Source: Chromatiales bacterium
GTDB lineage: Bacteria > Pseudomonadota > Gammaproteobacteria > JAHELT01
Length of the DNA stretch: 64,000 nt
Assembly: GCA_024644045.1 (NCBI GenBank)
Contig: JAHELT010000288.1
Coordinates: 19,859-83,858, forward strand
Direction of reading: 5' to 3'
The notes beneath the pieces are model-generated. The model saw nothing but the letters and a program-made list of their open reading frames with translations. It had not been told where the DNA came from and searched no databases. Position numbers and translations under genes: made by a program. This document shows, piece after piece, positions 46,302 through 54,813 of this stretch. Each line of letters begins with the position of its first letter. Position 1 is the stretch's first letter.

Positions 46302-48065
46302 TCACGTGCGCCGGTAGTCGGCCAGCCCGGGGTTGTCGCCGACGTTCTTGAGCATCGGCGTGTTCAGCTTGCGGATTCGTACGACGCTTTCGGCCTTCAG
46401 GTACTCGGTAACCTGATCCCAGATATGCGCCCCGGGCGCCTGTGAGTTGACCGTCGCCCAGCCGGCGACGATGTACTTTCGACCCGCGTCGATCGGGGTG
46501 CCGTCGTCCAGCCGCATACCGCTGATGCGCTTGCCGATACTCTCGGTCGGGTCACATACGTAATCCATGCCGCCGACCCGTACCATATCGCCGCCCTGCT
46601 GATAGTAAGGGTCGGGGTTGAACAGGTTGTCGCACACGTCTTCCAGAATGAGCTTCAGATCGGCGCCGGTCATCTCGCGCCGGTAGGTTTCCGGATAGGT
46701 GATGCAGGTCTGATCGAGCACGTTCTCGCGGGTTATCGCGGCGCCCGCCAGCACGCTGGTACCCCAGCGAAAACCGGGCGAGAGGGCTATCTGCGCGTCG
46801 TTGACCGCGCGCAGCGCATCGCAGATGACCTGGTCGAACGTACCGTTGAAGTTGCCTCGCCGGTACAAGGTCTCGTCCGTGACCGCCAACCGTTCATGCA
46901 ACCGATCGTAGTAAGGCGCGCGGACACGACTGATGTAGGCGCTCATCACGGGGTCGGGCTTCAGATAGTTCGAGAAGATCGGCACGAGTCGGTAGCGATA
47001 GTCGCGTACGCGCCCGCCCCTGATATCGAAATCCATCACGCCAAGAAACTTTCCATTCGAGCCGGCGTTGGTGACCAGTGTTACACCGCCGGCGTTGCTG
47101 ACCGGCACGGCGGCCGGAACGCCGTCATGCGTGTGGCCGCCGAAAACCGCATCGATACCACGCACGATCGACGCCATCTTAAGGTCGACGTCCATGCCGT
47201 TGTGGGACAGCACGATGACTGCGTCGGGTTTCTCCTGCTCGCGCACTTGATCGACGAGGTTCTGCATCGCCTCGTCCTGTATACCGAACGTCCAGTCCGG
47301 GATGAAACGGCTGGGGTTGGCGATGGGTGTGTACGGGAACGCCTGGCCGATTACCGCGAAGCGCGCGCCGCCTACGGTTTTCACAGTGTACGGCGGGAAC
47401 ACGTGACCGGTGTCCTCATCGTGGACATGGGTGCCCTCGAACAGGGCGTCCTCGGTCGCGCGCACGTTCTGCGCCACGAAATCGCCGTCGAAGGCCTCGA
47501 TATTCTTCAGGATCTCCTCGTCGCGGTAGGTGAACTCCCAGTGACCGGTCATCACATCGACGCCGAGCAGGTTGGTCGCCCCGACCATGTCGGCGCCGCG
47601 CGTCCAGTACGCGGTGCCGGAACCCTGCCAGGTGTCGCCGCCGTCAATCAGCAGGCTGTTACCGGGTCCGGCTTGCTGGCGCAGCTGTTTGACCAGCGTC
47701 GCCAGATAGGCGAAGCCGCCCACTTTGCCGTAACGCCGGGCCGCCTCGTCGAAATCCAGGTAGGTGAAGGCATGGGTTTCCGCCGCCGTTCTGGGGAAAG
47801 GCAGAGACTTCGCCAGCTCGGTGCCGACGATGTGCGGCAAAACCCCGCGTGCGGCGTGAAACCCCAGATTGACATGAGGTTCGCGAAAGTAGATCGGTTG
47901 CAGCTGTGCATGGCTGTCGGTGAAATGCAGTATCCTGGCGTTGCCGAACGGTGGGAACTCGTACAATCCGAAATCCGATTGCGCGCCCGCGCCGCCTCGC
48001 GGCAGCAGGCCGGCCGCGCCGGCGATGGCCAGGGTGTGCAGGAATTCGCGGCGCGATAATGACAT
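46302..48065 (-). CDS. soxB: thiosulfohydrolase SoxB
   Basis: 587-aa periplasmic dimanganese enzyme that hydrolyses sulfate from SoxY-bound thiosulfonate. A Tat signal with twin Arg (MSLSRREFLHTLAIAGAAG) leads into metal-site motifs HFTDSHAQLQPIYFREP, DGGDTWQGSGTAYW, LSHNGMDVDLKM and GGHTHDGVPA. It is encoded apart from soxXYZA (about 5 kb away) on the opposite strand, as in many sulfur-storing bacteria. It converges with the YeeE gene and is divergent from the thioredoxin-fold gene. Confidence 0.96.
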   Translation of the reverse strand: MSLSRREFLHTLAIAGAAGLLPRGGAGAQSDFGLYEFPPFGNARILHFTDSHAQLQPIYFREPHVNLGFHAARGVLPHIVGTELAKSLPFPRTAAETHAFTYLDFDEAARRYGKVGGFAYLATLVKQLRQQAGPGNSLLIDGGDTWQGSGTAYWTRGADMVGATNLLGVDVMTGHWEFTYRDEEILKNIEAFDGDFVAQNVRATEDALFEGTHVHDEDTGHVFPPYTVKTVGGARFAVIGQAFPYTPIANPSRFIPDWTFGIQDEAMQNLVDQVREQEKPDAVIVLSHNGMDVDLKMASIVRGIDAVFGGHTHDGVPAAVPVSNAGGVTLVTNAGSNGKFLGVMDFDIRGGRVRDYRYRLVPIFSNYLKPDPVMSAYISRVRAPYYDRLHERLAVTDETLYRRGNFNGTFDQVICDALRAVNDAQIALSPGFRWGTSVLAGAAITRENVLDQTCITYPETYRREMTGADLKLILEDVCDNLFNPDPYYQQGGDMVRVGGMDYVCDPTESIGKRISGMRLDDGTPIDAGRKYIVAGWATVNSQAPGAHIWDQVTEYLKAESVVRIRKLNTPMLKNVGDNPGLADYRRT

Positions 48066-48429
48066 GTCAGCTCCTCATCCCGATTGCTTCTTGGTTCCCT
48101 CGCAGGGGTGCGCCCGAATGCGCTCAGCGGAGGCGTTCGAAGCGCCGGACGCGGGGTACGGCGATTATGCCGTGTTTGCTGCCGCTCTGCCTCGCGGGTC
48201 GTGACTCGGGGGAGCGCGCCGCTCAGGATCCAAAGATCCGCGTGTCCCCGTACCGTCAGGCATCCCATGAACAAGGCGGCGCTTCAGGCACGGGTGCGCC
48301 CGACTGTAGAGCAAACCGCCGGATTGCGGCCATCGCCCGGATTGGCGGGCGCTGCCCCCCATCGGGGATATACACGGTGCCCGGCGGAGCGGGTAGTTTC
48401 AGATGTTTCTAATATAACTGAGGGCGAGC
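48066..48429. other. divergent soxB / thioredoxin-fold gene intergenic region
   Basis: About 360 bases with the promoters of soxB and the thioredoxin-fold gene. It contains the sequence CCCCCCATCGGGGATATA (48355-48372), similar to one before the NPA-repeat promoter, and the candidate operator site 4. No gene was recognised. Confidence 0.5.
48399..48417. promoter_or_regulatory. candidate operator, site 4 (weaker)
   Basis: Reads TCAGA-TGTT-TCTAA, one base different in the arms from the TTAGA-N4-TCTAA form of sites 1 and 3, followed by TATAA instead of ATTAG. It lies 12 bases before the start of the thioredoxin-fold gene. Evidence is weaker than for the other sites. Confidence 0.4.
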
Positions 48430-49032
48430 GTGGCACCAGAGGGCAGTGTTATCACCGCCACCGCCGGCGGCCTGAAGCGATCCGGCGGGTCCGTGTTCGT
48501 GTTCCTGATGCTCGCAGCTGCAGGGCTCGTGCGGGCTGACGGGCTCGACAGCGGCGTTCGCGTTGCGGCAGCCACCGACCTGGCGGCCGATGCGTCACTG
48601 GCCGCGCGGCAGGGTGCCGTCATCCTGCTCGAGTTCTCCGCCGAGGATTGCACGTACTGTACCCTGCTCGAAGAGGAATTCCTCAAACCGATGCTGCGCA
48701 GCGGGGACTACGACGCCAGGGTGATCATGCGCGTCGTCGATGTCGATCAGCCTATTCCGCTCAGGGATTTCCGCGGTCACCGGTCGACCACCGCGGCGCT
48801 GGCCGACCGCTTCGGGGTCGAGCTGACGCCGACGCTGGTGCTGGTGGACAGCCGTGGCAAGCCCCTCGTAAAACGCATCGTCGGCATCTGGTCTCTGGAC
48901 TTTTTCGGCGGGCTGCTCGACGAGCGTATCGATGCCGCGCTGACCAGGGTGCGGGATGTCAGCCGGGCCAGCGTTTCCCGTGGCCTTTCGGGGCATCCCC
49001 GCGCCGAGGCGTGGGAACGGGAGTCCCGATAG
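48430..49032 (+). CDS. exported thioredoxin-fold protein (SoxW-like)
   Basis: 200-aa protein with an N-terminal hydrophobic export signal (about 22-36, VFVFLMLAAAGLVRA) and a thioredoxin fold with active site CTYC (AEDCTYCTLLEEEFL) and cis-Pro region VELTPTLVLVD. Such periplasmic thioredoxins (SoxW type) keep Sox proteins reduced. Translation probably begins at GTG 48430. It is divergent from soxB and is followed by the Crp/Fnr gene. The C-terminal 25 residues are low complexity. Confidence 0.8.
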   Translation: MAPEGSVITATAGGLKRSGGSVFVFLMLAAAGLVRADGLDSGVRVAAATDLAADASLAARQGAVILLEFSAEDCTYCTLLEEEFLKPMLRSGDYDARVIMRVVDVDQPIPLRDFRGHRSTTAALADRFGVELTPTLVLVDSRGKPLVKRIVGIWSLDFFGGLLDERIDAALTRVRDVSRASVSRGLSGHPRAEAWERESR

Positions 49033-49111
49033 CCTGTCGAAACAGATCTACGTGAGGGTTTCTGGGGTACAACCTGCAGTGCCGGACCGCGCCGAGACAC
49101 ACTCGAACACA

Positions 49112-49801
49112 ATGGAGATCCCCTCCTGGGCTCCCCGCGTTTACCGGGTGTTCCCTTTTCTGGAACACGCGGATGCGGCGCTACGCGAGGCCTTTTTTTC
49201 ACACGCGCAGCTGATGCGCATCCCCGGCGGAAAACACATGTGTTTCCAGGGCCAACGGTGCGAGCACCTCGCGCTGATGCTGGCCGGCCGGGTCCGCGTC
49301 TACAAAACCGGCGAAGAGGGACGCGAAATCACTATGTATCGCATCGAGGGCGGCGACAGCTGCATTCTATCGGCTGCGTGCATCCTGAGTCAGCGAGCGT
49401 TTCCGGCACACGCGGTCACCGAAACGGAAGTCGAAGCGGTGGCGATCGCCTCCGATGTCTTTCGTCGCTGGTCCAACGATCACAGCGTGTGGCGGCAGCA
49501 CATCTTTGCGCAGCTGGTACGGCGTCTGGTAGATGTCATCGATGTTCTCGAGGACGTAACCTTCCAGCGCCTGGATGTTCGACTGGCAACGTATCTGCTG
49601 GCGGTGGCCGATGAGGCCTCAGGCCGCATCAGTAAGACGCATCAGGCAATCGCGGCGGACCTGGGGTCGTCGCGCGAAGTCGTAAGCCGGTTGCTCAAGG
49701 ACCTGGAGCGCCACCGGCTCGTGTCGCTCTCCCGCGGCTCAATCGCACTGGAAAATCACGCCGGCTTGAAGCGAGTCGCTGCCGGCACGGGAAGTGTGTG
49801 A
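49112..49801 (+). CDS. Crp/Fnr-family transcriptional regulator
   Basis: 229-aa regulator with an N-terminal cyclic-nucleotide-binding-like domain and a C-terminal winged helix (KTHQAIAADLGSSREVVSRLLKDLE). Three N-terminal-domain cysteines are visible (MCFQGQRCEH and SCILSAACILS), so a redox or sulfur-sensing role is conceivable, but the Fnr 4Fe-4S ligand pattern is not present. Its position between the thioredoxin-fold gene and tusA-dsrE suggests local control of sulfur genes. Confidence 0.88.
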   Translation: MEIPSWAPRVYRVFPFLEHADAALREAFFSHAQLMRIPGGKHMCFQGQRCEHLALMLAGRVRVYKTGEEGREITMYRIEGGDSCILSAACILSQRAFPAHAVTETEVEAVAIASDVFRRWSNDHSVWRQHIFAQLVRRLVDVIDVLEDVTFQRLDVRLATYLLAVADEASGRISKTHQAIAADLGSSREVVSRLLKDLERHRLVSLSRGSIALENHAGLKRVAAGTGSV

Positions 49802-49845
49802 CTTAGTCACTGACGCTTGCAACGTCCAGCGATACCGTGAGACTC

Positions 49846-49873
49846 GACCAGAATTCGCCTCGCCAATCTGGTC
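49846..49873. promoter_or_regulatory. inverted repeat upstream of tusA
   Basis: GACCAGA (49846-49852) and TCTGGTC (49867-49873) form a perfect 7-base inverted repeat with 14 bases between, 20 bases before the tusA ATG. Candidate regulator site, possibly for the adjacent Crp/Fnr protein, although it does not match the canonical TTGAT-N4-ATCAA. Confidence 0.35.
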
Positions 49874-49893
49874 AAATTCGAGGAAAGCAGCGC

Positions 49894-50124
49894 ATGGTTG
49901 ACTACGACGAGCGGCTCGACGCAACAGGGCTGAATTGCCCGCTGCCGATCATACGTGCGAAAAAGGCGCTGGCAGGCTTGTCCAGCGGTCAGGTTCTCGA
50001 AATTGTCGCTACCGATCCCGGTTCGGTAAAGGATTTCGAGGCATTCACCCGGCAAACGGGTCATTCGCTGCTCGAATCGAAAGAAGGCGACGGTGTGTTC
50101 ACCTACCTGATCCAGAAAGCTTAG
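49894..50124 (+). CDS. tusA: sulfur carrier protein TusA
   Basis: 76-aa TusA-family protein with the signature GLNCPLPIIRAKKAL; the Cys in NCPLP carries the persulfide. In sulfur oxidisers TusA passes sulfane sulfur to the Dsr or Hdr-like systems. It is followed after 43 bases by a DsrE2-like gene, a common pairing. Confidence 0.94.
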   Translation: MVDYDERLDATGLNCPLPIIRAKKALAGLSSGQVLEIVATDPGSVKDFEAFTRQTGHSLLESKEGDGVFTYLIQKA

Positions 50125-50167
50125 CTGCAGAAAAACACACCGCGTTGGCAACTGATGGAGGTGTCTT

Positions 50168-50659
50168 ATGGACACGACCTCGAACACCAAGAAAATGGCG
50201 CTCATTGCGACCAAGGGTACGCTGGACTGGGCTTACCCGCCCTTCATACTGGCTTCCACGGCGGCGGCGCTCGACTATGAAGTGAGCGTGTTCTTCACCT
50301 TTTACGGGCTGCAGCTGCTGAGAAAAGATCTCAACCTCAAGATCAGCCCGCTGGGCAATCCGGGGATGCCGATGCCTATGGGCATGGACAAGTGGTTCCC
50401 TGTAGCAGGCACCGCACTGCCGGGCATGGAAGCGATGATGACGAGCATGATGAAGAGCAAGATGAAGAAAAAAGGCGTCGCCAGCGTCGAGGAGCTGCGC
50501 GAGATCTGCATCGAATCGGGCGTCAAGCTCATCGGCTGCCAGATGACCATCGATCTGTTCGATCTGAGCCCTGACGATTTCATCGACGGTATCGACTACG
50601 GTGGCGCATCCACGTTTTTTGAGTTCGCCGGCGAGTCGGACGTCAGCCTGTTTATTTAA
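50168..50659 (+). CDS. DsrE2-like sulfurtransferase
   Basis: 163-aa DsrE/DsrF-like family protein of the DsrE2 type. A hydrophobic segment (WAYPPFILASTAAALDYEVSVFFTFYG; here AYPPFILASTAAAL) and the conserved CIESGVKLIGCQMTIDLF region with two Cys are visible. A ribosome-binding site GGAGG precedes the ATG. It works with TusA and rhodanese in cytoplasmic sulfur relay and is co-directional with tusA. Confidence 0.9.
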   Translation: MDTTSNTKKMALIATKGTLDWAYPPFILASTAAALDYEVSVFFTFYGLQLLRKDLNLKISPLGNPGMPMPMGMDKWFPVAGTALPGMEAMMTSMMKSKMKKKGVASVEELREICIESGVKLIGCQMTIDLFDLSPDDFIDGIDYGGASTFFEFAGESDVSLFI

Positions 50660-50718
50660 GAGACGAAAAACGCCCGGCGCAAAACGAAGGCCGGGGGATA
50701 AGTGCGGGGGGATGGAGA

Positions 50719-52077
50719 ATGAAGTACTCAAAGCGCGTGTGCGGTGCTGCGCTTGCGTCGATCGCTATCGCTGTTCCCGGCATGGTGCATGCCACAAACG
50801 GCTATTTTACTCACGGCACCAGTATCAAGGAAAAAGGCCTGGCAGGCGCGGGTACAGCCCTGTCGCAGGATACGCTGTCCGCGGCCAATAACCCCGCCGG
50901 CATGGTCTGGCAGGGCGCCGGGTACGACATCGGGGGTTCGCTGTTCAACCCGAATCGCTCTTACTCTGCCCGGGGTATTGCAGCACCGGCCGGGACGCCC
51001 CTCTCCGCCATTCCCGGCTGTCCCCCGCAATGCCCGTTCAGCGTCGGCAACGGCAATCAGTCCGTCGACAGCGGCAGCGAACTGTTTCTGATACCCCAGT
51101 TCGGCTACAACTGGCAGCTCGACGAAGTAAGCAGCGTGGGCGTATCGGTTTATGGTCGTGGCGGCTTGAACACCGACTACGACGGCGGGGTTGCGACACT
51201 GCCCGACCCCGGTTCCGGCAACATGGTGGAACTGAACGGGACTTTCGGGGCCGGCTCGACCGGGGTCGATCTGGCGCAGTTGTTCATCGCGACCACCTAT
51301 TCCCGGTCGTTCACCAAGACCGCGTCATGGGGCGCCAGTCTGGTGGTCGCTTACCAGCAGTTCGAAGCCAAGGGGCTCGCCAATTTCGCCGCTTTTTCCA
51401 CCGCCCCGTCGAACCTCACCAACAGGGGCAAAGACACCGGCACCGGCATCGGGATCCGCCTGGGGATTCAAGGTGAAGTCACCCCCGGCGTGAGGCTGGG
51501 CGCGGCGTACCAGCCGGAAATCGACATGGACGAGTTCAGCGATTATTCGGGGCTGTTCGCCGAACGGGGCGATTTCGACATACCCTCGAACGCCACCGTG
51601 GGATTGGCGTGGGACGTGACCGATGACGGTACGTTCCTGGTGGACGTCGAGCAGATCAACTACGAGGACGTGCCGGCGGTATCGAACCGGATTGCGCCGC
51701 TTTTCAACAGCTGTCCGGGCAGCGGCTGCCTGGGGGGCGCCAACGGTGCGGGGTTCGGCTGGCAGGACATAACCGTGGTCAAGCTCGGGTATCAGTGGCG
51801 TTCCGACGAGGCTTGGACCTGGCGGGCAGGTTACAGTCAGACGGATCAACCGATCCCCGAGAGCGAGGTGCTTTTCAACATTCTGGCGCCCGGCGTCATC
51901 GAGCAGCACTTCACCTTCGGCTTCACCCGGGTGATCGGTGGGGGAGAGCTCAATTTTGCCGCCCTGTATGCGCCGAGCAATTCGGTGTTCGGCCGCAACC
52001 CGCTTGATCCACAGCAGGTGATCGAACTGGAGATGGATCAGTTCGAGCTGGCCATCGGGTACGCGCGTGATTTCTAG
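50719..52077 (+). CDS. FadL/OmpP1-family outer-membrane porin
   Basis: 452-aa outer-membrane beta-barrel protein. A signal peptide (about 1-22, ending MVHA) is followed by the FadL N-terminal hatch signature (TNGYFTHGTSIKEKGLAGAGTALS), and the chain ends in an aromatic Phe. FadL-type channels import hydrophobic compounds. In sulfur bacteria a FadL-like porin beside tusA-dsrE may carry hydrophobic sulfur species, but fatty acids or aromatics are equally plausible given the box genes. Confidence 0.88.
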   Translation: MKYSKRVCGAALASIAIAVPGMVHATNGYFTHGTSIKEKGLAGAGTALSQDTLSAANNPAGMVWQGAGYDIGGSLFNPNRSYSARGIAAPAGTPLSAIPGCPPQCPFSVGNGNQSVDSGSELFLIPQFGYNWQLDEVSSVGVSVYGRGGLNTDYDGGVATLPDPGSGNMVELNGTFGAGSTGVDLAQLFIATTYSRSFTKTASWGASLVVAYQQFEAKGLANFAAFSTAPSNLTNRGKDTGTGIGIRLGIQGEVTPGVRLGAAYQPEIDMDEFSDYSGLFAERGDFDIPSNATVGLAWDVTDDGTFLVDVEQINYEDVPAVSNRIAPLFNSCPGSGCLGGANGAGFGWQDITVVKLGYQWRSDEAWTWRAGYSQTDQPIPESEVLFNILAPGVIEQHFTFGFTRVIGGGELNFAALYAPSNSVFGRNPLDPQQVIELEMDQFELAIGYARDF

Positions 52078-52120
52078 GCGTGCAAGGTGCGCAGCCGCCG
52101 GTCGCGGCGCCCGCTGATCG

Positions 52121-52918
52121 GTGGCCGGCACTCATTACTGGCACTCGCATCGCATCCTCATTGCGCTGGCGATCCTGTTCAGCCAGCCAGGTGCGGCAGC
52201 GCAGGCCCCGGATTTCGAGCGCGAGGCGCGCCTGGCCGCGGAGATCGAGGATGCCATTCTGGACGGCGAACCACTCTATCTGACCGCCGATAAACGGAAA
52301 TTTCTCGCCATTTTCACCGAGGCCGAGACGGCGGCGCCGCGCGGCGCGGTTATTGTGCTCCACGGTCGCGGCTTTCACCCGGACTGGCACGACGTGGTTC
52401 AGCCGCTGCGCGTAGGGTTGACGGAGCGCGGCTGGCACACCCTGTCGCTGCAGATGCCGGTGCTGGGTAAAGACGCGAAGTACTATGACTACGTGCCGAT
52501 TCTGCAGTACGGGTTTCCGCGCATCGAGGCGGGCATCGATTTTCTCCAGGCGCAGGGCGTGGAACGCATTGTCATCGCTGCCCACAGCTGCAGCGTACAC
52601 ATGAGCATGGCGTGGTTGAAAGCGCGCGGTGACGACAGGATCCACGCGTATATCGGCCTGGGTATGGGCGCGACCGACTACAAACAGCCGATGCAAGCGC
52701 CGTTTCCGCTGGCCGGGTTGAACATTCCGGTGCTCGACGCCTACGGCGACCGGGACTACCCCGCCGTGAAGCGCAAGGCACCGGAACGCAAGGCGGCAAT
52801 GGCCGCCGCGGGAAATCCGAAATCGCGACAGATCGTGGTCCCGGGAGCCGACCACTACTTCAAGGACAGCGACGAGGCCCTGCTGGAGGCGGTGGGCGCC
52901 TGGCTGGACAGCCTTTGA
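52121..52918 (+). CDS. DUF3530 alpha/beta-hydrolase-like exported protein
   Basis: 265-aa protein with an N-terminal export signal (LIALAILFSQPGAAAQA) and an alpha/beta-hydrolase core: HGRGFHPDW near the oxyanion region, a nucleophile-elbow-like AHSCSVHMS, and the final GADHYF that could supply the catalytic His. It belongs to DUF3530. GTG start at 52121; it follows the FadL-like gene by 43 bases. The substrate is unknown. Confidence 0.75.
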   Translation: MAGTHYWHSHRILIALAILFSQPGAAAQAPDFEREARLAAEIEDAILDGEPLYLTADKRKFLAIFTEAETAAPRGAVIVLHGRGFHPDWHDVVQPLRVGLTERGWHTLSLQMPVLGKDAKYYDYVPILQYGFPRIEAGIDFLQAQGVERIVIAAHSCSVHMSMAWLKARGDDRIHAYIGLGMGATDYKQPMQAPFPLAGLNIPVLDAYGDRDYPAVKRKAPERKAAMAAAGNPKSRQIVVPGADHYFKDSDEALLEAVGAWLDSL

Positions 52919-52942
52919 GCCTACCTACGAGAGGAGATTGAA

Positions 52943-52982
52943 CTATCCCCTCGGTGATAGGGATGGATAGCCCGGTTGATAG
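52943..52982. promoter_or_regulatory. sox-operon control region with GATAG repeats
   Basis: CTATCCCCTCGGTGATAGG (52943-52961) resembles the 42989 site. GATAG then recurs at 52966 and 52978, so three GATAG pentamers are spaced 10 and 12 bases apart, about one helical turn. This lies 35-75 bases upstream of the small secreted protein gene that precedes the rhodanese-sox operon. A TATAGA (53004) could serve as -10. Confidence 0.4.
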
Positions 52983-53017
52983 GTTGAGCGAGCCTCCCCG
53001 CGCTATAGACTAGTAAA

Positions 53018-53203
53018 GTGACCGTGAGAAATCGTATATTCAGCTTCTTACGCGTGCTGGTGCTGTCGCTGGGCGCCGTCGCCGCGTCGGCCGGCGCCGA
53101 CGTACGCGGTCAACCGCTCGCCGTGACCCACAGCTATCAGTCGGGCCCGCAGGCTGCTCAGGATGAGAGCAGCGACGAAGAAGAAGAGCCGGACTGCGAT
53201 TGA
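53018..53203 (+). CDS. small exported acidic-tail protein
   Basis: 61-aa predicted protein, GTG start, with a clear signal-peptide-like N-terminus (FSFLRVLVLSLGAVAASAGA) and an acidic C-terminus (ESSDEEEEPDCD). Unrecognised. It lies directly upstream of the rhodanese gene, 38 bases apart, and downstream of the GATAG-repeat promoter, so it may be the first gene of the sox operon. Its shortness lowers confidence. Confidence 0.45.
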   Translation: MTVRNRIFSFLRVLVLSLGAVAASAGADVRGQPLAVTHSYQSGPQAAQDESSDEEEEPDCD

Positions 53204-53241
53204 GCGTGGCTCGGTTGATCTATGTCAAACAGGGGGGATTC

Positions 53242-53886
53242 ATGCGTGCAATGAAAGCTGTTTCGGCGCTGACGCTCGGCCTGATGGTGGCCGGTACGGC
53301 ACTGGCAAAGCCGGTAGGTATAACGCCCGACGTGATGAGCGTAACCGTCATGCACGGCGGCCGCAGCGTCGAGATCAAACGCAATCAGGACAATAAAGCG
53401 ACTGTCGATCCCGCTTTTGCAAAGACGTCACGCCCCTGTCCGCCGTTCTGCATCCAGCCGATCATGCTCGCCCCGGGCGTGGAAACGCTAGGTGAAACGG
53501 AAGTGCTGGACTACCTCAAACGCATGAGCAACGGTGACAAATCGATCCTGGTCATCGATTCGCGCACCCCTGAATGGGTCAGCAAAGGCACCATTCCGGG
53601 GGCCGTGAACATTCCGTGGACCGGGCTCAATCCGGCCAAGGGTGCGGACCCGATTTCGATCGGCGAGATCCTGACCGAAAAGTTCGGCGTGAAAGAGCTG
53701 GAAGGTCTGTGGGACTACAGCGACGCGAGGACGCTGGTCATGTTCTGCAACGGCATGTGGTGCGGGCAGTCGCCCAACAACATCAAGAACCTGCTGAAAT
53801 TCGGCTACCCCTCGCACAAGATCAAGTGGTACCGCGGCGGCATGCAGAACTGGTCGAATCTCGGTTTCACCGTGGCAAAACCGTGA
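53242..53886 (+). CDS. exported rhodanese-domain protein (SoxL-like)
   Basis: 214-aa periplasmic protein with a signal peptide (MRAMKAVSALTLGLMVAGTALA) and a rhodanese domain over the C-terminal 140 residues. The active-site loop reads MFCNGMWCGQSP, with the catalytic Cys in FCNGMWCG. An upstream pair (SRPCPPFC) may form a disulfide. It begins the sox operon and probably processes sulfane sulfur on the periplasmic side. AGGGGGG ribosome-binding site; a second ATG three codons later is possible. Confidence 0.88.
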   Translation: MRAMKAVSALTLGLMVAGTALAKPVGITPDVMSVTVMHGGRSVEIKRNQDNKATVDPAFAKTSRPCPPFCIQPIMLAPGVETLGETEVLDYLKRMSNGDKSILVIDSRTPEWVSKGTIPGAVNIPWTGLNPAKGADPISIGEILTEKFGVKELEGLWDYSDARTLVMFCNGMWCGQSPNNIKNLLKFGYPSHKIKWYRGGMQNWSNLGFTVAKP

Positions 53887-53926
53887 CCGGCCACCTTGTC
53901 GGCGTTGAAACACTCGGGAGAACAAA

Positions 53927-54298
53927 ATGCGAAAGCTCGATAGGCTGCTGGCAGCGGCCTCTGTCGCCACCCTGCTGGGTGCGCTGAACATGATCGCTGC
54001 GCCAAGCGCGGTCGCCCAGGATGCGGCGCTGGTGGCGGAAGGAAAGAAGATTGCCTTCAACCGCAGGAAGGGCAACTGCCTGGCATGCCATATGATGGGT
54101 GACGGCGACCTGCCCGGTAACATCGGCCCGCCGCTGATCGCCATGCAGGCGCGCTTTCCCGACAAGGCGGCGCTGCGCGCGCAGATCTACGACCCGCGCA
54201 CGAAGAACCCGCGCACCATCATGCCGCCGTTCGGTCCGCACGCAATCATCAGCGATAGCGACATTGACAAGATTACAGAGTACGTCTGGACGCTCTAG
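53927..54298 (+). CDS. soxX: SoxX monoheme cytochrome c
   Basis: 123-aa periplasmic subunit of the SoxAX cytochrome. Signal peptide about 1-28; heme motif CLACHMMGDGDLPGNIGPPL and a downstream Met ligand region (TIMPPFGPH). SoxAX oxidatively links thiosulfate to SoxY. First of soxX-Y-Z-A. Confidence 0.95.
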   Translation: MRKLDRLLAAASVATLLGALNMIAAPSAVAQDAALVAEGKKIAFNRRKGNCLACHMMGDGDLPGNIGPPLIAMQARFPDKAALRAQIYDPRTKNPRTIMPPFGPHAIISDSDIDKITEYVWTL

Positions 54299-54323
54299 GC
54301 CAGACGACGGAGGACAGGAGCTA

Positions 54324-54794
54324 ATGATACTCAAACGTCGAACTTTTCTACAACGCACGCTGGCCACCTCCACGGTCGCGATGGCCGCCAGCGCGGGGTT
54401 GATGGCACCGCGCGCGGTGTTTGCCGAGTGGCCGAAAAACGCATTCATGGCCAAAGGCGTGCCGGAAGCGCTGACCGGACTGCTTGGAACGACCAGCGCC
54501 AATGATTCCGACCAGATAAAGATCAAAGCGCCCGACATTGCGGAGAACGGTGCAGTGGTTCCGGTCACCGTATCCACATCGCTGGACAACGTGGAGTCGA
54601 TCTCCATCGTCGCCTCGGCGAACAATCAACCGCTGACCTCGAATTATATTCTGCCCGCGGGCACGGAAGCCTTCGTGTCCACTCGCATAAAGATGGCGAA
54701 GACATCCGATGTGATCGCGGTGGTCAAGGCGGGCGGCAACATCTATACGACCAAAAAAGAGGTCAAAGTCACGATCGGCGGCTGCGGCGGCTGA
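54324..54794 (+). CDS. soxY: SoxY sulfur-carrying subunit
   Basis: 156-aa periplasmic carrier of the Sox system. A Tat signal (MILKRRTFLQRTLATSTVAMA) and the C-terminal swinging arm GGCGG carrying the substrate Cys are both present. With SoxZ it holds the thiosulfate sulfur during oxidation. An AGGAG ribosome-binding site precedes the ATG. Confidence 0.96.
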   Translation: MILKRRTFLQRTLATSTVAMAASAGLMAPRAVFAEWPKNAFMAKGVPEALTGLLGTTSANDSDQIKIKAPDIAENGAVVPVTVSTSLDNVESISIVASANNQPLTSNYILPAGTEAFVSTRIKMAKTSDVIAVVKAGGNIYTTKKEVKVTIGGCGG

Positions 54795-54813
54795 GACCAG
54801 GAGGCACACACTC

